34,301 nucleotides of DNA, taken from an uncultured Eubacteriales bacterium (lineage in GTDB: Bacteria > Bacillota > Clostridia > UMGS1883). The first letter of the stretch is position 1; every line of letters starts with the position of its first letter. Where the stretch lies: positions 1-34,301 of the forward strand of contig CAJJUC010000005.1 of assembly GCA_905195005.1 (NCBI GenBank), in the 5' to 3' direction. The notes under the pieces were generated by a model. It did no database searches, was not told the DNA's origin, and was given only the letters and a program-made list of their open reading frames with translations. Below, one piece after another: positions 14,222-21,454 of the stretch. The position numbers were made by a program, and so were the translations under genes.

Positions 14222-14998
14222 TCAGTTCTCCTGCGGACAATTCTTTTTGTAAATTATATAAAGTCCGTTCAGCAAAAGATTGTCGTCAATGGTGATTTTG
14301 TGGCGGCAATGCGGAATAACAATGCGCGCAAGTCCGCCCGTTGCAACAAGCGTTGCTTTTGTTTTCAGCTCGTCAAAAATTCTGTCAACCATTCCGTCCA
14401 CAAGTGCGGCGTTTCCGAAAACAACACCCGATTTCATGCACTCGACAGTGTTTTTCGCAATAACCGTTTTCGGCGCTTCAAGGCTGATTTGCGGCAGCTG
14501 TGCCGTTCCGCCGGCAAGAGCTTTGAGTGAAAGCTCAACTCCCGGTATAATCGAAACGCCCTTGAAAGCCGCGTGCTCGTCCACAACAATCATTTTTGTT
14601 GCCGTTCCCATATCGGTGATAAGCACCGGCGGCTCGTACATGTTATATGCCGCAACGCAGGCACATATTAAATCCGCTCCCACCTGCGAAGGGTTGTCAA
14701 CAAGCAGATTGATTCCCGTTTTAACCCCGGGTCCCACAATAAGTGATTCAACTCCGTAAACCATTTTAACGGCGCTTTTAAGGCCGTGCGTTATCTGCGG
14801 AACAACCGAGGAAATGATTGCGCCGCGAACATAAGCCGTTTTTTCCGACTTAAGCGCGATTACGCTTTTTATCGTTGCCGCATATTCCGAATCGGTCTTT
14901 CTGGGGTCTGTTGAAAGCCGCGCAACAAAATTAAGGCTTTCCCCCTCAAAACCGCCGATTACTATATTCGTATTTCCGATGTCGATTGCAAGTATCAT
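14222..14998 (-). CDS. coaX: Type III pantothenate kinase
   Basis: First step of coenzyme A synthesis: phosphorylates pantothenate in the cytoplasm; type III enzymes need a monovalent cation and are not inhibited by CoA. The 258 residues contain DIGNTN (6-11, phosphate binding), GPGVKTG near residue 96, the GAD motif with the catalytic Asp near residue 108, and DMGTATK near 129. ATG 14998 is preceded by AGGTGAT; a longer frame from 15025 is less likely. A consensus promoter lies directly upstream and the PanT-like transporter follows. Confidence 0.95.
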   Translation of the reverse strand: MILAIDIGNTNIVIGGFEGESLNFVARLSTDPRKTDSEYAATIKSVIALKSEKTAYVRGAIISSVVPQITHGLKSAVKMVYGVESLIVGPGVKTGINLLVDNPSQVGADLICACVAAYNMYEPPVLITDMGTATKMIVVDEHAAFKGVSIIPGVELSLKALAGGTAQLPQISLEAPKTVIAKNTVECMKSGVVFGNAALVDGMVDRIFDELKTKATLVATGGLARIVIPHCRHKITIDDNLLLNGLYIIYKKNCPQEN

Positions 14999-15015
14999 TC
15001 CAATCACCTGAGAAC

Positions 15016-15044
15016 ATTTTATCAAAAAAAACGTCCGTTGTCAA
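15016..15044 (-). promoter_or_regulatory. Sigma-A promoter of coaX
   Basis: Minus strand TTGACA (15044-15039), 17-base spacer, TAAAAT (15021-15016); the ATG is 17 bases further on, so the leader is very short. Confidence 0.8.
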
Positions 15045-15132
15045 TTTTTATTGCAGAAAAGGTCAAAATGACGAAAATATGTAATTAATAATCTGTTTAT
15101 TTGTGCAAAATGCCAAACAGAAAAAATAATTA

Positions 15133-15162
15133 TTGTGCAGATTTCGGATATATATATATAAA
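15133..15162 (+). promoter_or_regulatory. Candidate promoter of the EF-G-like gene
   Basis: TTGTGC (15133-15138), 18-base spacer, TATAAA (15157-15162) in a very AT-rich stretch. Other -10-like sequences are close by, so the exact element is uncertain. Confidence 0.4.
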
Positions 15163-15185
15163 TATTTATAGTAAAATAATATTAA

Positions 15186-15227
15186 CAGGCATGGAAAAGC
15201 CGCCGCGGCAAACAGCGGCGATGCCTG
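15186..15227 (+). promoter_or_regulatory. Two-tier hairpin in the leader of the EF-G-like gene
   Basis: CAGGCAT (15186-15192) pairs with ATGCCTG (15221-15227), enclosing GCCGC/GCGGC (15199-15203/15215-15219). No U-tract follows and the GGAGG at 15242 remains free, so it may stabilise the message. Confidence 0.45.
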
Positions 15228-15255
15228 CATTTCAAGGAAACGGAGGACGGGAAAA

Positions 15256-17310
15256 ATGAACGTATTCAGCGGAGAAAGTATCAGAAACGTAGTGGTTTTG
15301 GGTCACGGAGGAGCAGGTAAAACATCGCTTATCGAAGCGATATTACATAAAGCGGGGGCATCGGACAGATTCGGAAAAATTTCCGACGGAACAACTGTCT
15401 GCGATTATGATCCCGAGGAAATTAAAAGAAAGATTTCCATTAACCTCACCTTGGCGCCGTGCGTTTGGCACACGCCGAAAATTGCGGATTCAAAAATCAA
15501 TCTTATCGACACGCCCGGTTATTTTGACTTTGCCGGGGAGGTTATGGGCGGAATCCGCGCGGCGGACAGTGCGCTCATTGTTGTAAATGCCAAAAACGGC
15601 GTTCAGGTCGGCACGGAAAACGCATGGGAATATGCCGACGCGCGCGGAATGGCGAAAATGATGTTTATAAACAATATGGATGACGAAAATGCCGATTTTG
15701 ATAAGGTTGTTGCGCAGATTCACGAAAAGTTCGGCGCAAGCGCGGCAGTGTTCAGAATCCCGATAAAGGAAGGGAAAGGAATTTCGGGCTATGTGAATGT
15801 TGTAAGCGGCAAAGCGTACACCGTTGCAAACGATGTTGAAACAGAAATCCCGATTCCCGAAAAAATGAGGGAAAACTATGATAAATACCATGATGCGCTG
15901 CTTGAAGCGGTTGCGCTTACGAGCGACGAGCTTCTGGAGCGTTACCTTTCCGGAGATGTTATCACGGACGATGAAATGCGCGCCGTTTTAAAGGGCAGCG
16001 TTAAGCACGGCATGGTTGTGCCGGTATACGGCGGATTTGTAACGGGAAATACCTTTGCGGTGCGCTCGCTTATGGACGCCATGCTTAAATATCTGCCGTC
16101 CCCCGTGGAGGCGGAAACAGAGCCCCCGTGTGACAGCTCCGCACCGATGAGCGCAATCGTGTTTAAAACGCTTGCCGATTCTTACGGAAAGGTGTCGCTG
16201 TTTAGGGTTATGAGCGGAACGGTTAAGGCCGACAGCAGCGTTTACAACTCCGGGAAGGATGCAAACGAGCGCATCGGCAAGCTCTATCTTCTCCGCGGCA
16301 AAAAACAGATTGAAGTTCCCGAGCTTAAAGCCGGCGATATCGGTGCGGCAACAAAGCTTGCGGTTACGCTGACGGGCGACACGCTCTGCGCCGTCGGGCA
16401 AAAGACTGTTTTGGAGGGCGTTGAAATTCCGCGCCCGAACCTTGAAATGGCAATCATTCCGCAGGCAAAAGGCGACGAGGAAAAGATTAACACCGGGCTT
16501 TCAAAGCTGCGCGAGGAGGATCCGTCATTTGAAATAAGGAACAATCACGAAACAAAGCAAACGCTTATTGTCGGTCAGGGAGATTTGCATTTAGAGGTAA
16601 TTTCAAGCAAGCTGAAAACAAAATTCGGTGTCAGCGTCAGCCTTGAAGCGCCAAAGGTGGCATACCGCGAAACAATCAGAAAAAGCGTTAAGGTTCAGGG
16701 CAGGCACAAGAAGCAGTCAGGCGGTCACGGGCAGTTTGGCGATGTGTGGATAGAATTCAGCCATCACGACGGCGACGATCTTATATTCGAAGAAAAGATA
16801 TTCGGCGGAGCTGTTCCGAAAAACTACTTCCCGGCGGTTGAAAAGGGTTTGCGTGAAAGCATTGTCAAGGGCGTGCTTGCAGGCTATCCCGTTGTCGGAC
16901 TTAAGGCAGTTTTGGTTGACGGGTCGTATCACCCGGTTGATTCCTCGGAAATGGCGTTTAAGGTTGCCGCTTCAATTGCATACAAAGAGGGGCTTTCGCA
17001 GGCAAACCCCGTGCTTTTAGAGCCTGTCGGACATCTCGAGGTAACAATGCCCGAGGCGCAGATGGGCGATATTATCGGCGATATTAACAAGCGCCGCGGC
17101 AGAATCCTCGGAATGAATCCCATCGGGGACGGAAAGGGCAAGGTTGTTGCCGAGGTTCCGATGGCTGAAATGTTCAAGTATGCAACGGATTTGCGCAGCA
17201 TGACGCAGGCGCGCGGAAAATATATGCTCGTTCAGGAACGCTATGAGGAGGTTCCTCCGAACATTGCGCAGAAAATCATCGATGCAGCCAAGGAAGCTAA
17301 AAAAGAATAA
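15256..17310 (+). CDS. Elongation factor G-like GTPase (EF-G-2 type)
   Basis: 684-residue, five-domain translational GTPase. G1 is GHGGAGKT (16-23), where canonical EF-G has AHIDAGKT. G3 is DTPGYFDF (85-92), with Tyr89 at the position of the catalytic His. G4 is NNMD (139-142) for NKMD. The same Tyr and related changes occur in Thermus EF-G-2, so this is the divergent paralogue, not the main translocase FusA. Domain IV (QSGGHGQFGDVW) and V (LLEPVGHLEV, DINKRRGRILGM) are complete. It has a GGAGG site, its own promoter region and a terminator, and is not in an rpsL-rpsG-tuf cluster. Role in translation or ribosome rescue is unclear. Confidence 0.9.
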   Translation: MNVFSGESIRNVVVLGHGGAGKTSLIEAILHKAGASDRFGKISDGTTVCDYDPEEIKRKISINLTLAPCVWHTPKIADSKINLIDTPGYFDFAGEVMGGIRAADSALIVVNAKNGVQVGTENAWEYADARGMAKMMFINNMDDENADFDKVVAQIHEKFGASAAVFRIPIKEGKGISGYVNVVSGKAYTVANDVETEIPIPEKMRENYDKYHDALLEAVALTSDELLERYLSGDVITDDEMRAVLKGSVKHGMVVPVYGGFVTGNTFAVRSLMDAMLKYLPSPVEAETEPPCDSSAPMSAIVFKTLADSYGKVSLFRVMSGTVKADSSVYNSGKDANERIGKLYLLRGKKQIEVPELKAGDIGAATKLAVTLTGDTLCAVGQKTVLEGVEIPRPNLEMAIIPQAKGDEEKINTGLSKLREEDPSFEIRNNHETKQTLIVGQGDLHLEVISSKLKTKFGVSVSLEAPKVAYRETIRKSVKVQGRHKKQSGGHGQFGDVWIEFSHHDGDDLIFEEKIFGGAVPKNYFPAVEKGLRESIVKGVLAGYPVVGLKAVLVDGSYHPVDSSEMAFKVAASIAYKEGLSQANPVLLEPVGHLEVTMPEAQMGDIIGDINKRRGRILGMNPIGDGKGKVVAEVPMAEMFKYATDLRSMTQARGKYMLVQERYEEVPPNIAQKIIDAAKEAKKE

Positions 17311-17320
17311 ATTTTTAATA

Positions 17321-17354
17321 AAATGTGCGATTTATTTGAAATCGCACATTTTTT
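17321..17354 (+). terminator. Intrinsic terminator of the EF-G-like gene
   Basis: 13-bp stem AAATGTGCGATTT/AAATCGCACATTT (17321-17333/17339-17351) with a five-base loop, merging into T6 at 17349-17354. Confidence 0.9.
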
Positions 17355-17364
17355 ATTGTATACT
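17336..17364 (+). promoter_or_regulatory. rsmA promoter embedded in the upstream terminator
   Basis: TTGAAA (17336-17341), 17 bases, TATACT (17359-17364). The -35 lies in the loop and second arm of the terminator hairpin. Confidence 0.65.
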
Positions 17365-17395
17365 TAAAGATACAAATGAAATGAGGAGTATTCTG

Positions 17396-18256
17396 ATGTA
17401 CGATTTGACGAATCCTGAAATAATAAAATATCTTTGCTCGAAATACGGCTTCAGCTTTTCAAAGGGCATGGGGCAGAATTTCATAACGGATGAGGACGTT
17501 CCGCTGACGATGGCAAGAAAAGCTGCGGAGGACGCGGAGGGAATCATCGAAATCGGACCCGGCTTCGGAAGCCTGACCGCAGCGCTTGCGCAGGCTGCCG
17601 ACAAGGTGGTATCAATCGAGCTTGACCGCCGCCTTGAAAAGGTGCTTGCCGAAACGCTTGCAGGCTTTGACAATGTTGAATTTATCTGGGACGACTGCAT
17701 GAAGGTTGACATGAAAAAGCTGATTGCGGAAAAATTTCCGTTCGGGAATGTAAGCGTTGCGGCAAATCTTCCGTACTATATAACAACGCCTATCATAATG
17801 TCGCTGATTGAGGGCGGACTGCCGCTCAAAAGGATAGTTGTCATGATTCAGAAGGAGGTTGCCGAGCGCCTTTGCGCAAAGCCCGGCGGAAAGGAATACG
17901 GTGCGGTAACGGTTGCGGCGCAGTATCGCTGCAAAACGGAAATTATTAAAAATGTCCCGGCATCGTCATTCATTCCGCGCCCCAAGGTTGACAGCGCCGT
18001 AATCTGCCTTGAAATGAGGGATAAGCCCCTTGTGTCGCCGCTGAATGAAAAAGCGTTCTTCGCACTTGTTAAGGCGGCATTTGCCCAGCGCCGGAAAACG
18101 CTTGCAAACGCGCTTTCGGCAGCCGGAATTTTCGGAAGCAAGGAAAGCATTTCCGCCGCAATTTCAGGCATGGAGCTTTCGCCCACGGTGCGCGGAGAAG
18201 CTCTTTCAATCGGGCAGTTTTGCGCTTTGAGCGATTATTTCGAAAAAAACAGATAA
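17396..18256 (+). CDS. rsmA: 16S rRNA (adenine1518-N6/adenine1519-N6)-dimethyltransferase
   Basis: Dimethylates two adjacent adenines in helix 45 of 16S rRNA during 30S maturation, using SAM. From ATG 17396 the protein has 286 residues, the normal length. SAM-binding motif I is EIGPGFGSLT near residue 48; motif IV is NLPYYITTP near residue 124; the C-terminal half contains FIPRPKVDSAV and FAQRRKTLANAL, typical of KsgA. GAGGAG lies seven bases before this ATG; the reading frame is open further upstream but that part overlaps the previous gene and terminator. Confidence 0.96.
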   Translation: MYDLTNPEIIKYLCSKYGFSFSKGMGQNFITDEDVPLTMARKAAEDAEGIIEIGPGFGSLTAALAQAADKVVSIELDRRLEKVLAETLAGFDNVEFIWDDCMKVDMKKLIAEKFPFGNVSVAANLPYYITTPIIMSLIEGGLPLKRIVVMIQKEVAERLCAKPGGKEYGAVTVAAQYRCKTEIIKNVPASSFIPRPKVDSAVICLEMRDKPLVSPLNEKAFFALVKAAFAQRRKTLANALSAAGIFGSKESISAAISGMELSPTVRGEALSIGQFCALSDYFEKNR

Positions 18257-18283
18257 AATAAAGTCATTTTTTCCGCGCAGATG

Positions 18284-18312
18284 TTGAAAAGCAGATCAAT
18301 TTATTATATAAT
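18284..18312 (+). promoter_or_regulatory. Sigma-A promoter of glyA
   Basis: TTGAAA (18284-18289), 17-base spacer, TATAAT (18307-18312), about 20 bases before the GGGAGG ribosome site. Confidence 0.8.
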
Positions 18313-18340
18313 AAAAGAAAACTTATCGGGAGGTTGTGCA

Positions 18341-19576
18341 ATGAATTTCTTTGAGGATTTGAAAAACTATGACAGCGAGGTTTACGCTTCGTGCGAAAGG
18401 GAGCTTGAACGTCAGCGCCATAATATCGAGCTGATAGCTTCGGAAAACATCGTTTCAAAAGCGGTGCTTTTAGCGGCAGGCGGCGTTCTGACAAACAAAT
18501 ATGCCGAGGGCTACAGCGGAAAGCGTTACTATGGCGGATGCTGCTATGTTGACGAGGTTGAAACGCTTGCAATCGAGCGAGCAAAGAAGCTTTTCGGCGC
18601 GGAGCATGCGAACGTTCAGCCGCACAGCGGTGCAAATGCCAATTTTGCAGCGTTCTTTGCATTTCTTAAGCCGGGCGACACGGTTATGGGAATGAATCTT
18701 GCGCACGGCGGTCACCTGTCGCACGGTTCTCCCGTTAATGTAAGCGGAAAGTATTTTAATATAGTTCCGTACGGCGTTGATGAAGAAACGGGGCTTATAG
18801 ATTACGATAAAATGCTTGAAACGGCGCGCGAGTGCAAGCCGAAGCTTATTGTTGCCGGTGCAAGCGCATATTCAAGAACGATTGATTTTGCAAAATTCCG
18901 CGAAGCTGCCGATGAAGTCGGCGCAATTCTCATGGTCGATATGGCTCATATCGCCGGGCTTGTTGCGGCAGGGCTGCATCCCAGTCCCGTGCCTTATGCC
19001 GATGTTGTTACAACAACAACGCATAAAACGCTGCGCGGACCGAGGGGCGGAATGATTCTCTGCAGGGAGGAATATGCAAAGCAGATTGACAAGGCTGTTT
19101 TCCCCGGAACGCAGGGCGGACCGCTTATGCACATCATTGCCGCAAAGGCTGTTGCCCTCGGCGAAGCGCTGACGGAGGATTTCCGCAGCTATCAGAAGCA
19201 GGTTGTGAAGAATGCAAAGGCGCTCTGCAATTCGCTTAAGGAAGAGGGCTTCAACATTGTTTCTGGTGATACGGACAATCATCTCATGCTGCTCGATCTG
19301 CGTCCGTTCGATATAACGGGTAAGGAGCTGGAGCATCGGCTTGACGAGGTGCACATCACAGCTAACAAAAATGCGATTCCCAATGATCCGCAAAGCCCGT
19401 TCGTTACAAGCGGCGTTCGCCTCGGAACACCGGCTGTTACAACGCGCGGATTCAAAGAGGAAGACATGAAAAAAATTTCTGAATGGATTAAGCTGACGGC
19501 AACCGATTTTGAAGCAAGCAAAAACGACGTGACAAAGGCTGTTTGTGAGCTTTGCCAAAAACACCCAATCTATTAA
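18341..19576 (+). CDS. glyA: Serine hydroxymethyltransferase
   Basis: PLP enzyme converting serine and tetrahydrofolate to glycine and 5,10-methylene-THF, the main entry to one-carbon metabolism. The 411 residues are full length. Family marks are IELIASENIVS, NKYAEGYSGKRYYGG, QPHSGANAN, MVDMAHIAGLVA and the PLP-lysine block TTTTHKTLRGPRGG. ATG 18341 follows GGGAGG; the open frame begins further upstream inside the promoter, so the shorter start is chosen. Transcribed from its own promoter and ended by a hairpin at 19593. Confidence 0.97.
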   Translation: MNFFEDLKNYDSEVYASCERELERQRHNIELIASENIVSKAVLLAAGGVLTNKYAEGYSGKRYYGGCCYVDEVETLAIERAKKLFGAEHANVQPHSGANANFAAFFAFLKPGDTVMGMNLAHGGHLSHGSPVNVSGKYFNIVPYGVDEETGLIDYDKMLETARECKPKLIVAGASAYSRTIDFAKFREAADEVGAILMVDMAHIAGLVAAGLHPSPVPYADVVTTTTHKTLRGPRGGMILCREEYAKQIDKAVFPGTQGGPLMHIIAAKAVALGEALTEDFRSYQKQVVKNAKALCNSLKEEGFNIVSGDTDNHLMLLDLRPFDITGKELEHRLDEVHITANKNAIPNDPQSPFVTSGVRLGTPAVTTRGFKEEDMKKISEWIKLTATDFEASKNDVTKAVCELCQKHPIY

Positions 19577-19592
19577 AGTCAGAACAATTCAG

Positions 19593-19646
19593 AAAGGGGC
19601 AACACTTCCTTATCCGGCGGCGGCTAAGGCGGCATTGCTCCTTTTT
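19593..19646 (+). terminator. Intrinsic terminator of glyA
   Basis: AAAGGGGCAA (19593-19602) pairs with TTGCTCCTTT (19635-19644, one G-U), enclosing an inner CCTTA/TAAGG stem; T5 follows. Confidence 0.75.
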
Positions 19647-19695
19647 AACAAACAGAAATGCTGCGGAAAATATATGTGAAGGGATTTGAAAACGA

Positions 19696-21063
19696 ATGAA
19701 GCGCCCGAGAAAAGCGAAAGCGACAACCTTTAATCTATATGTTTTTGTTGTGCTTGCGGCATTTGAGATATTGATGTCGTTCACATTCCTCGGATATGTG
19801 CACATTCCGCCGATTTCGGCGACGTTTGCATATCTGCCGGTAATGCTTGCGGCAGAAATGCTCGGCACGGTGCAGTCAACCGCAATGGGAGCAATTTTCG
19901 GTTTGGCAAGCATGTACAAATCCTCGGAGAGCTATATTTTGCCCACCGACAAGGCGTTTTCCCCGTTTTACAGCGGAAAGCCGCTCGCCAGCCTGCTTCT
20001 CGCCATCGGAGCAAGAACCCTGTTCGGATTCCTGACAGGGATTATGTTCAGCTGCGTCAAAAAGAAAAAACACTCGTCCGTATGGGTCGGGGTTGCAGCG
20101 CTTGCCGCGCCGCTGATTCACGCGGTAATTGTCTATTCCGTGATGGTCATGTTTTTCCGCGAGTTTGATTACGGCGCTCTTGAGCGCTCCGCAACGAGCG
20201 GAATAAATATTGCGGTTACTCTGCTCGGTGTAATTGTCACACTGCTGTTTAAAAAGCTTTATGACAGTGAGCTTATTGAAAAGGTAAAGGCTTCGGTCAG
20301 CCATTCCGTGCATAATCTGTATGCGGATTCCGGGAAAAGAACGGTTATTGTTTCTGTGTTTGCGGCTTTTGTGCTGGGAATGACAATTCTTGCTGCACTG
20401 TACTTTTCAAACAGAACATCGATAATGCTTGAAATGCACGGAATCGAGGTTTCAACAGGCGTGGACAGGGATTTGACGCATCTGCAAGTGCAGTTCACCG
20501 CGGCAATGATTTCGCTGAATGTGATTTGTGTTATTGTGCTGATTTTGCTTTATCAGTATACAGCCTACAAAAATTTTCTCGGAGAGCTCGACCCCGTAAC
20601 CGGGGTGATGGGGCGGCGGTTATTTTTAAATTGCTGCGAAAGGTCACAAAAACTTGCCGATTTGCGAACCGTGAAAAACGGGTGGTTTTTGTTTGCCGAT
20701 GTTGACCTTTTTAAGGATATTAACGACACCTACGGTCATTCTGTCGGCGATGATGTTCTCAGAGAGGTTGCGTTGGCGCTGAAAAGAACGTTTTACGACT
20801 GCGGAATCGTCGGCAGAATGGGCGGCGATGAGTTTTCGGTATTGATTGACAAAAAGGAAGTTCCGAAGGATGAGCTTGAAACGCGGCTCGGCACGTTTTA
20901 TGGCGAAATTGCAGGGCTCTTGCCATCGCAGCGGGGGATCAGCTGCAGCATCGGCGTATGCGGCTTCAGTTACCCTGCGGAAATATCGGAGCTGATGAAC
21001 AAGGCGGACGAAAACCTGTATAAAGCAAAAAATAACGGACGCGGCTGCTATGTTGTCGGATAA
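19696..21063 (+). CDS. Diguanylate cyclase with an ECF S-component-like membrane domain
   Basis: 455 residues. The N-terminal part (about 12-195) has six hydrophobic segments (YVFVVLAAFEILMSFTFLGY, ATFAYLPVMLAAEMLG, GAIFGLASMY...) that look like an ECF-transporter S component. Two further helices (about 217-237 and 272-293) flank an extracytoplasmic stretch of about 35 residues. A C-terminal GGDEF domain (about 300-455) holds ADVDLFKDINDTYGHSVGDD and an intact GGDEF (376-380), so it should make cyclic di-GMP. The inhibitory RxxD I-site is replaced by YDCG. The S-component-like part may sense a vitamin-like ligand. The start has AAGGG 11 bases upstream, which is weak. Confidence 0.85.
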   Translation: MKRPRKAKATTFNLYVFVVLAAFEILMSFTFLGYVHIPPISATFAYLPVMLAAEMLGTVQSTAMGAIFGLASMYKSSESYILPTDKAFSPFYSGKPLASLLLAIGARTLFGFLTGIMFSCVKKKKHSSVWVGVAALAAPLIHAVIVYSVMVMFFREFDYGALERSATSGINIAVTLLGVIVTLLFKKLYDSELIEKVKASVSHSVHNLYADSGKRTVIVSVFAAFVLGMTILAALYFSNRTSIMLEMHGIEVSTGVDRDLTHLQVQFTAAMISLNVICVIVLILLYQYTAYKNFLGELDPVTGVMGRRLFLNCCERSQKLADLRTVKNGWFLFADVDLFKDINDTYGHSVGDDVLREVALALKRTFYDCGIVGRMGGDEFSVLIDKKEVPKDELETRLGTFYGEIAGLLPSQRGISCSIGVCGFSYPAEISELMNKADENLYKAKNNGRGCYVVG

Positions 21064-21338
21064 TTGAATACCGGTACAAAAAGAGCCGTATCAAAATTGA
21101 AACGTATTTTGATACAACCTTTTAATGCGTTCTGTGCATTTTGCTGAAGCCCGGTGGCAAAAGAAAAATAGCGAAGAACGGACAAACTGAACCCGAAGGC
21201 GTACAAGAACACAGGGCTCCCGAAAACCAAAGGTTTTTGGGAAAAGGAGAAACAGCGTAATGAATGAGCAGTAAATTTTAATTTGCTGCGAATGATACAA
21301 CGCTTGTTTCGACGCCCGAGCGGCGAAGTTTGTTGATA
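21064..21338. repeat. Non-coding stretch, possible dispersed element
   Basis: About 275 bases with no convincing gene. It begins with a 10-bp hairpin (21088-21097/21106-21115) that may end the GGDEF transcript. The rest has scattered stops in all frames with only short, unsupported ORFs. TGATACAAC occurs at both sides (about 21110 and 21292), and GCATTTTGCTGAAGCCC at about 21136 is repeated in the terminator at 29470. The texture resembles an intergenic repeat of clostridial genomes, but only this one copy is in the window. Confidence 0.4.
21088..21115 (+). terminator. Hairpin downstream of the GGDEF gene
   Basis: GTATCAAAAT (21088-21097) and ATTTTGATAC (21106-21115), eight-base loop, then AACCTTTTAAT. 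AT-rich with a weak U-tract. Confidence 0.45.
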
Positions 21339-21421
21339 GCAAGAAAAGGAGTAATTCTTTGAAAAAAGCGAATTATAATAGCTATGCTGCCTGTAATATC
21401 TGCTTTTTCTCCTTTTCTTGC
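21339..21421. repeat. 13-bp perfect inverted repeat
   Basis: GCAAGAAAAGGAG (21339-21351) and its exact complement (21409-21421), 57 bases apart. The left arm contains the AAGGAG ribosome site of the ORF at 21359. Confidence 0.75.
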
Positions 21422-21454
21422 GTTCCGGAGTTTTTTAACATCCCCCGTGATTAA
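21359..21454 (+). pseudogene. 5' remnant of a signal-peptide gene, frameshifted
   Basis: TTG at 21359, seven bases after AAGGAG, opens a 31-codon frame (MKKANYNSYAACNICFF...). If one A is removed from the A6 run right after the TTG the frame reads MKKRIIIAMLPVISAFSPF, a convincing signal peptide. Its continuation runs into the 3' end of the convergent glycoside hydrolase, so no mature protein remains. I read it as the truncated start of an exported protein gene; chance cannot be excluded. Confidence 0.35.

Noticed and set aside
17243..17395. Upstream extension of rsmA
   Set aside because: Overlaps the EF-G-like gene and the terminator; KsgA proteins begin near the chosen ATG, which has a GAGGAG site.
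21091..21342. 83-codon minus-strand ORF in the intergenic region
   Set aside because: No ribosome site and overlaps a hairpin; more likely a chance frame in a repeat-like element.
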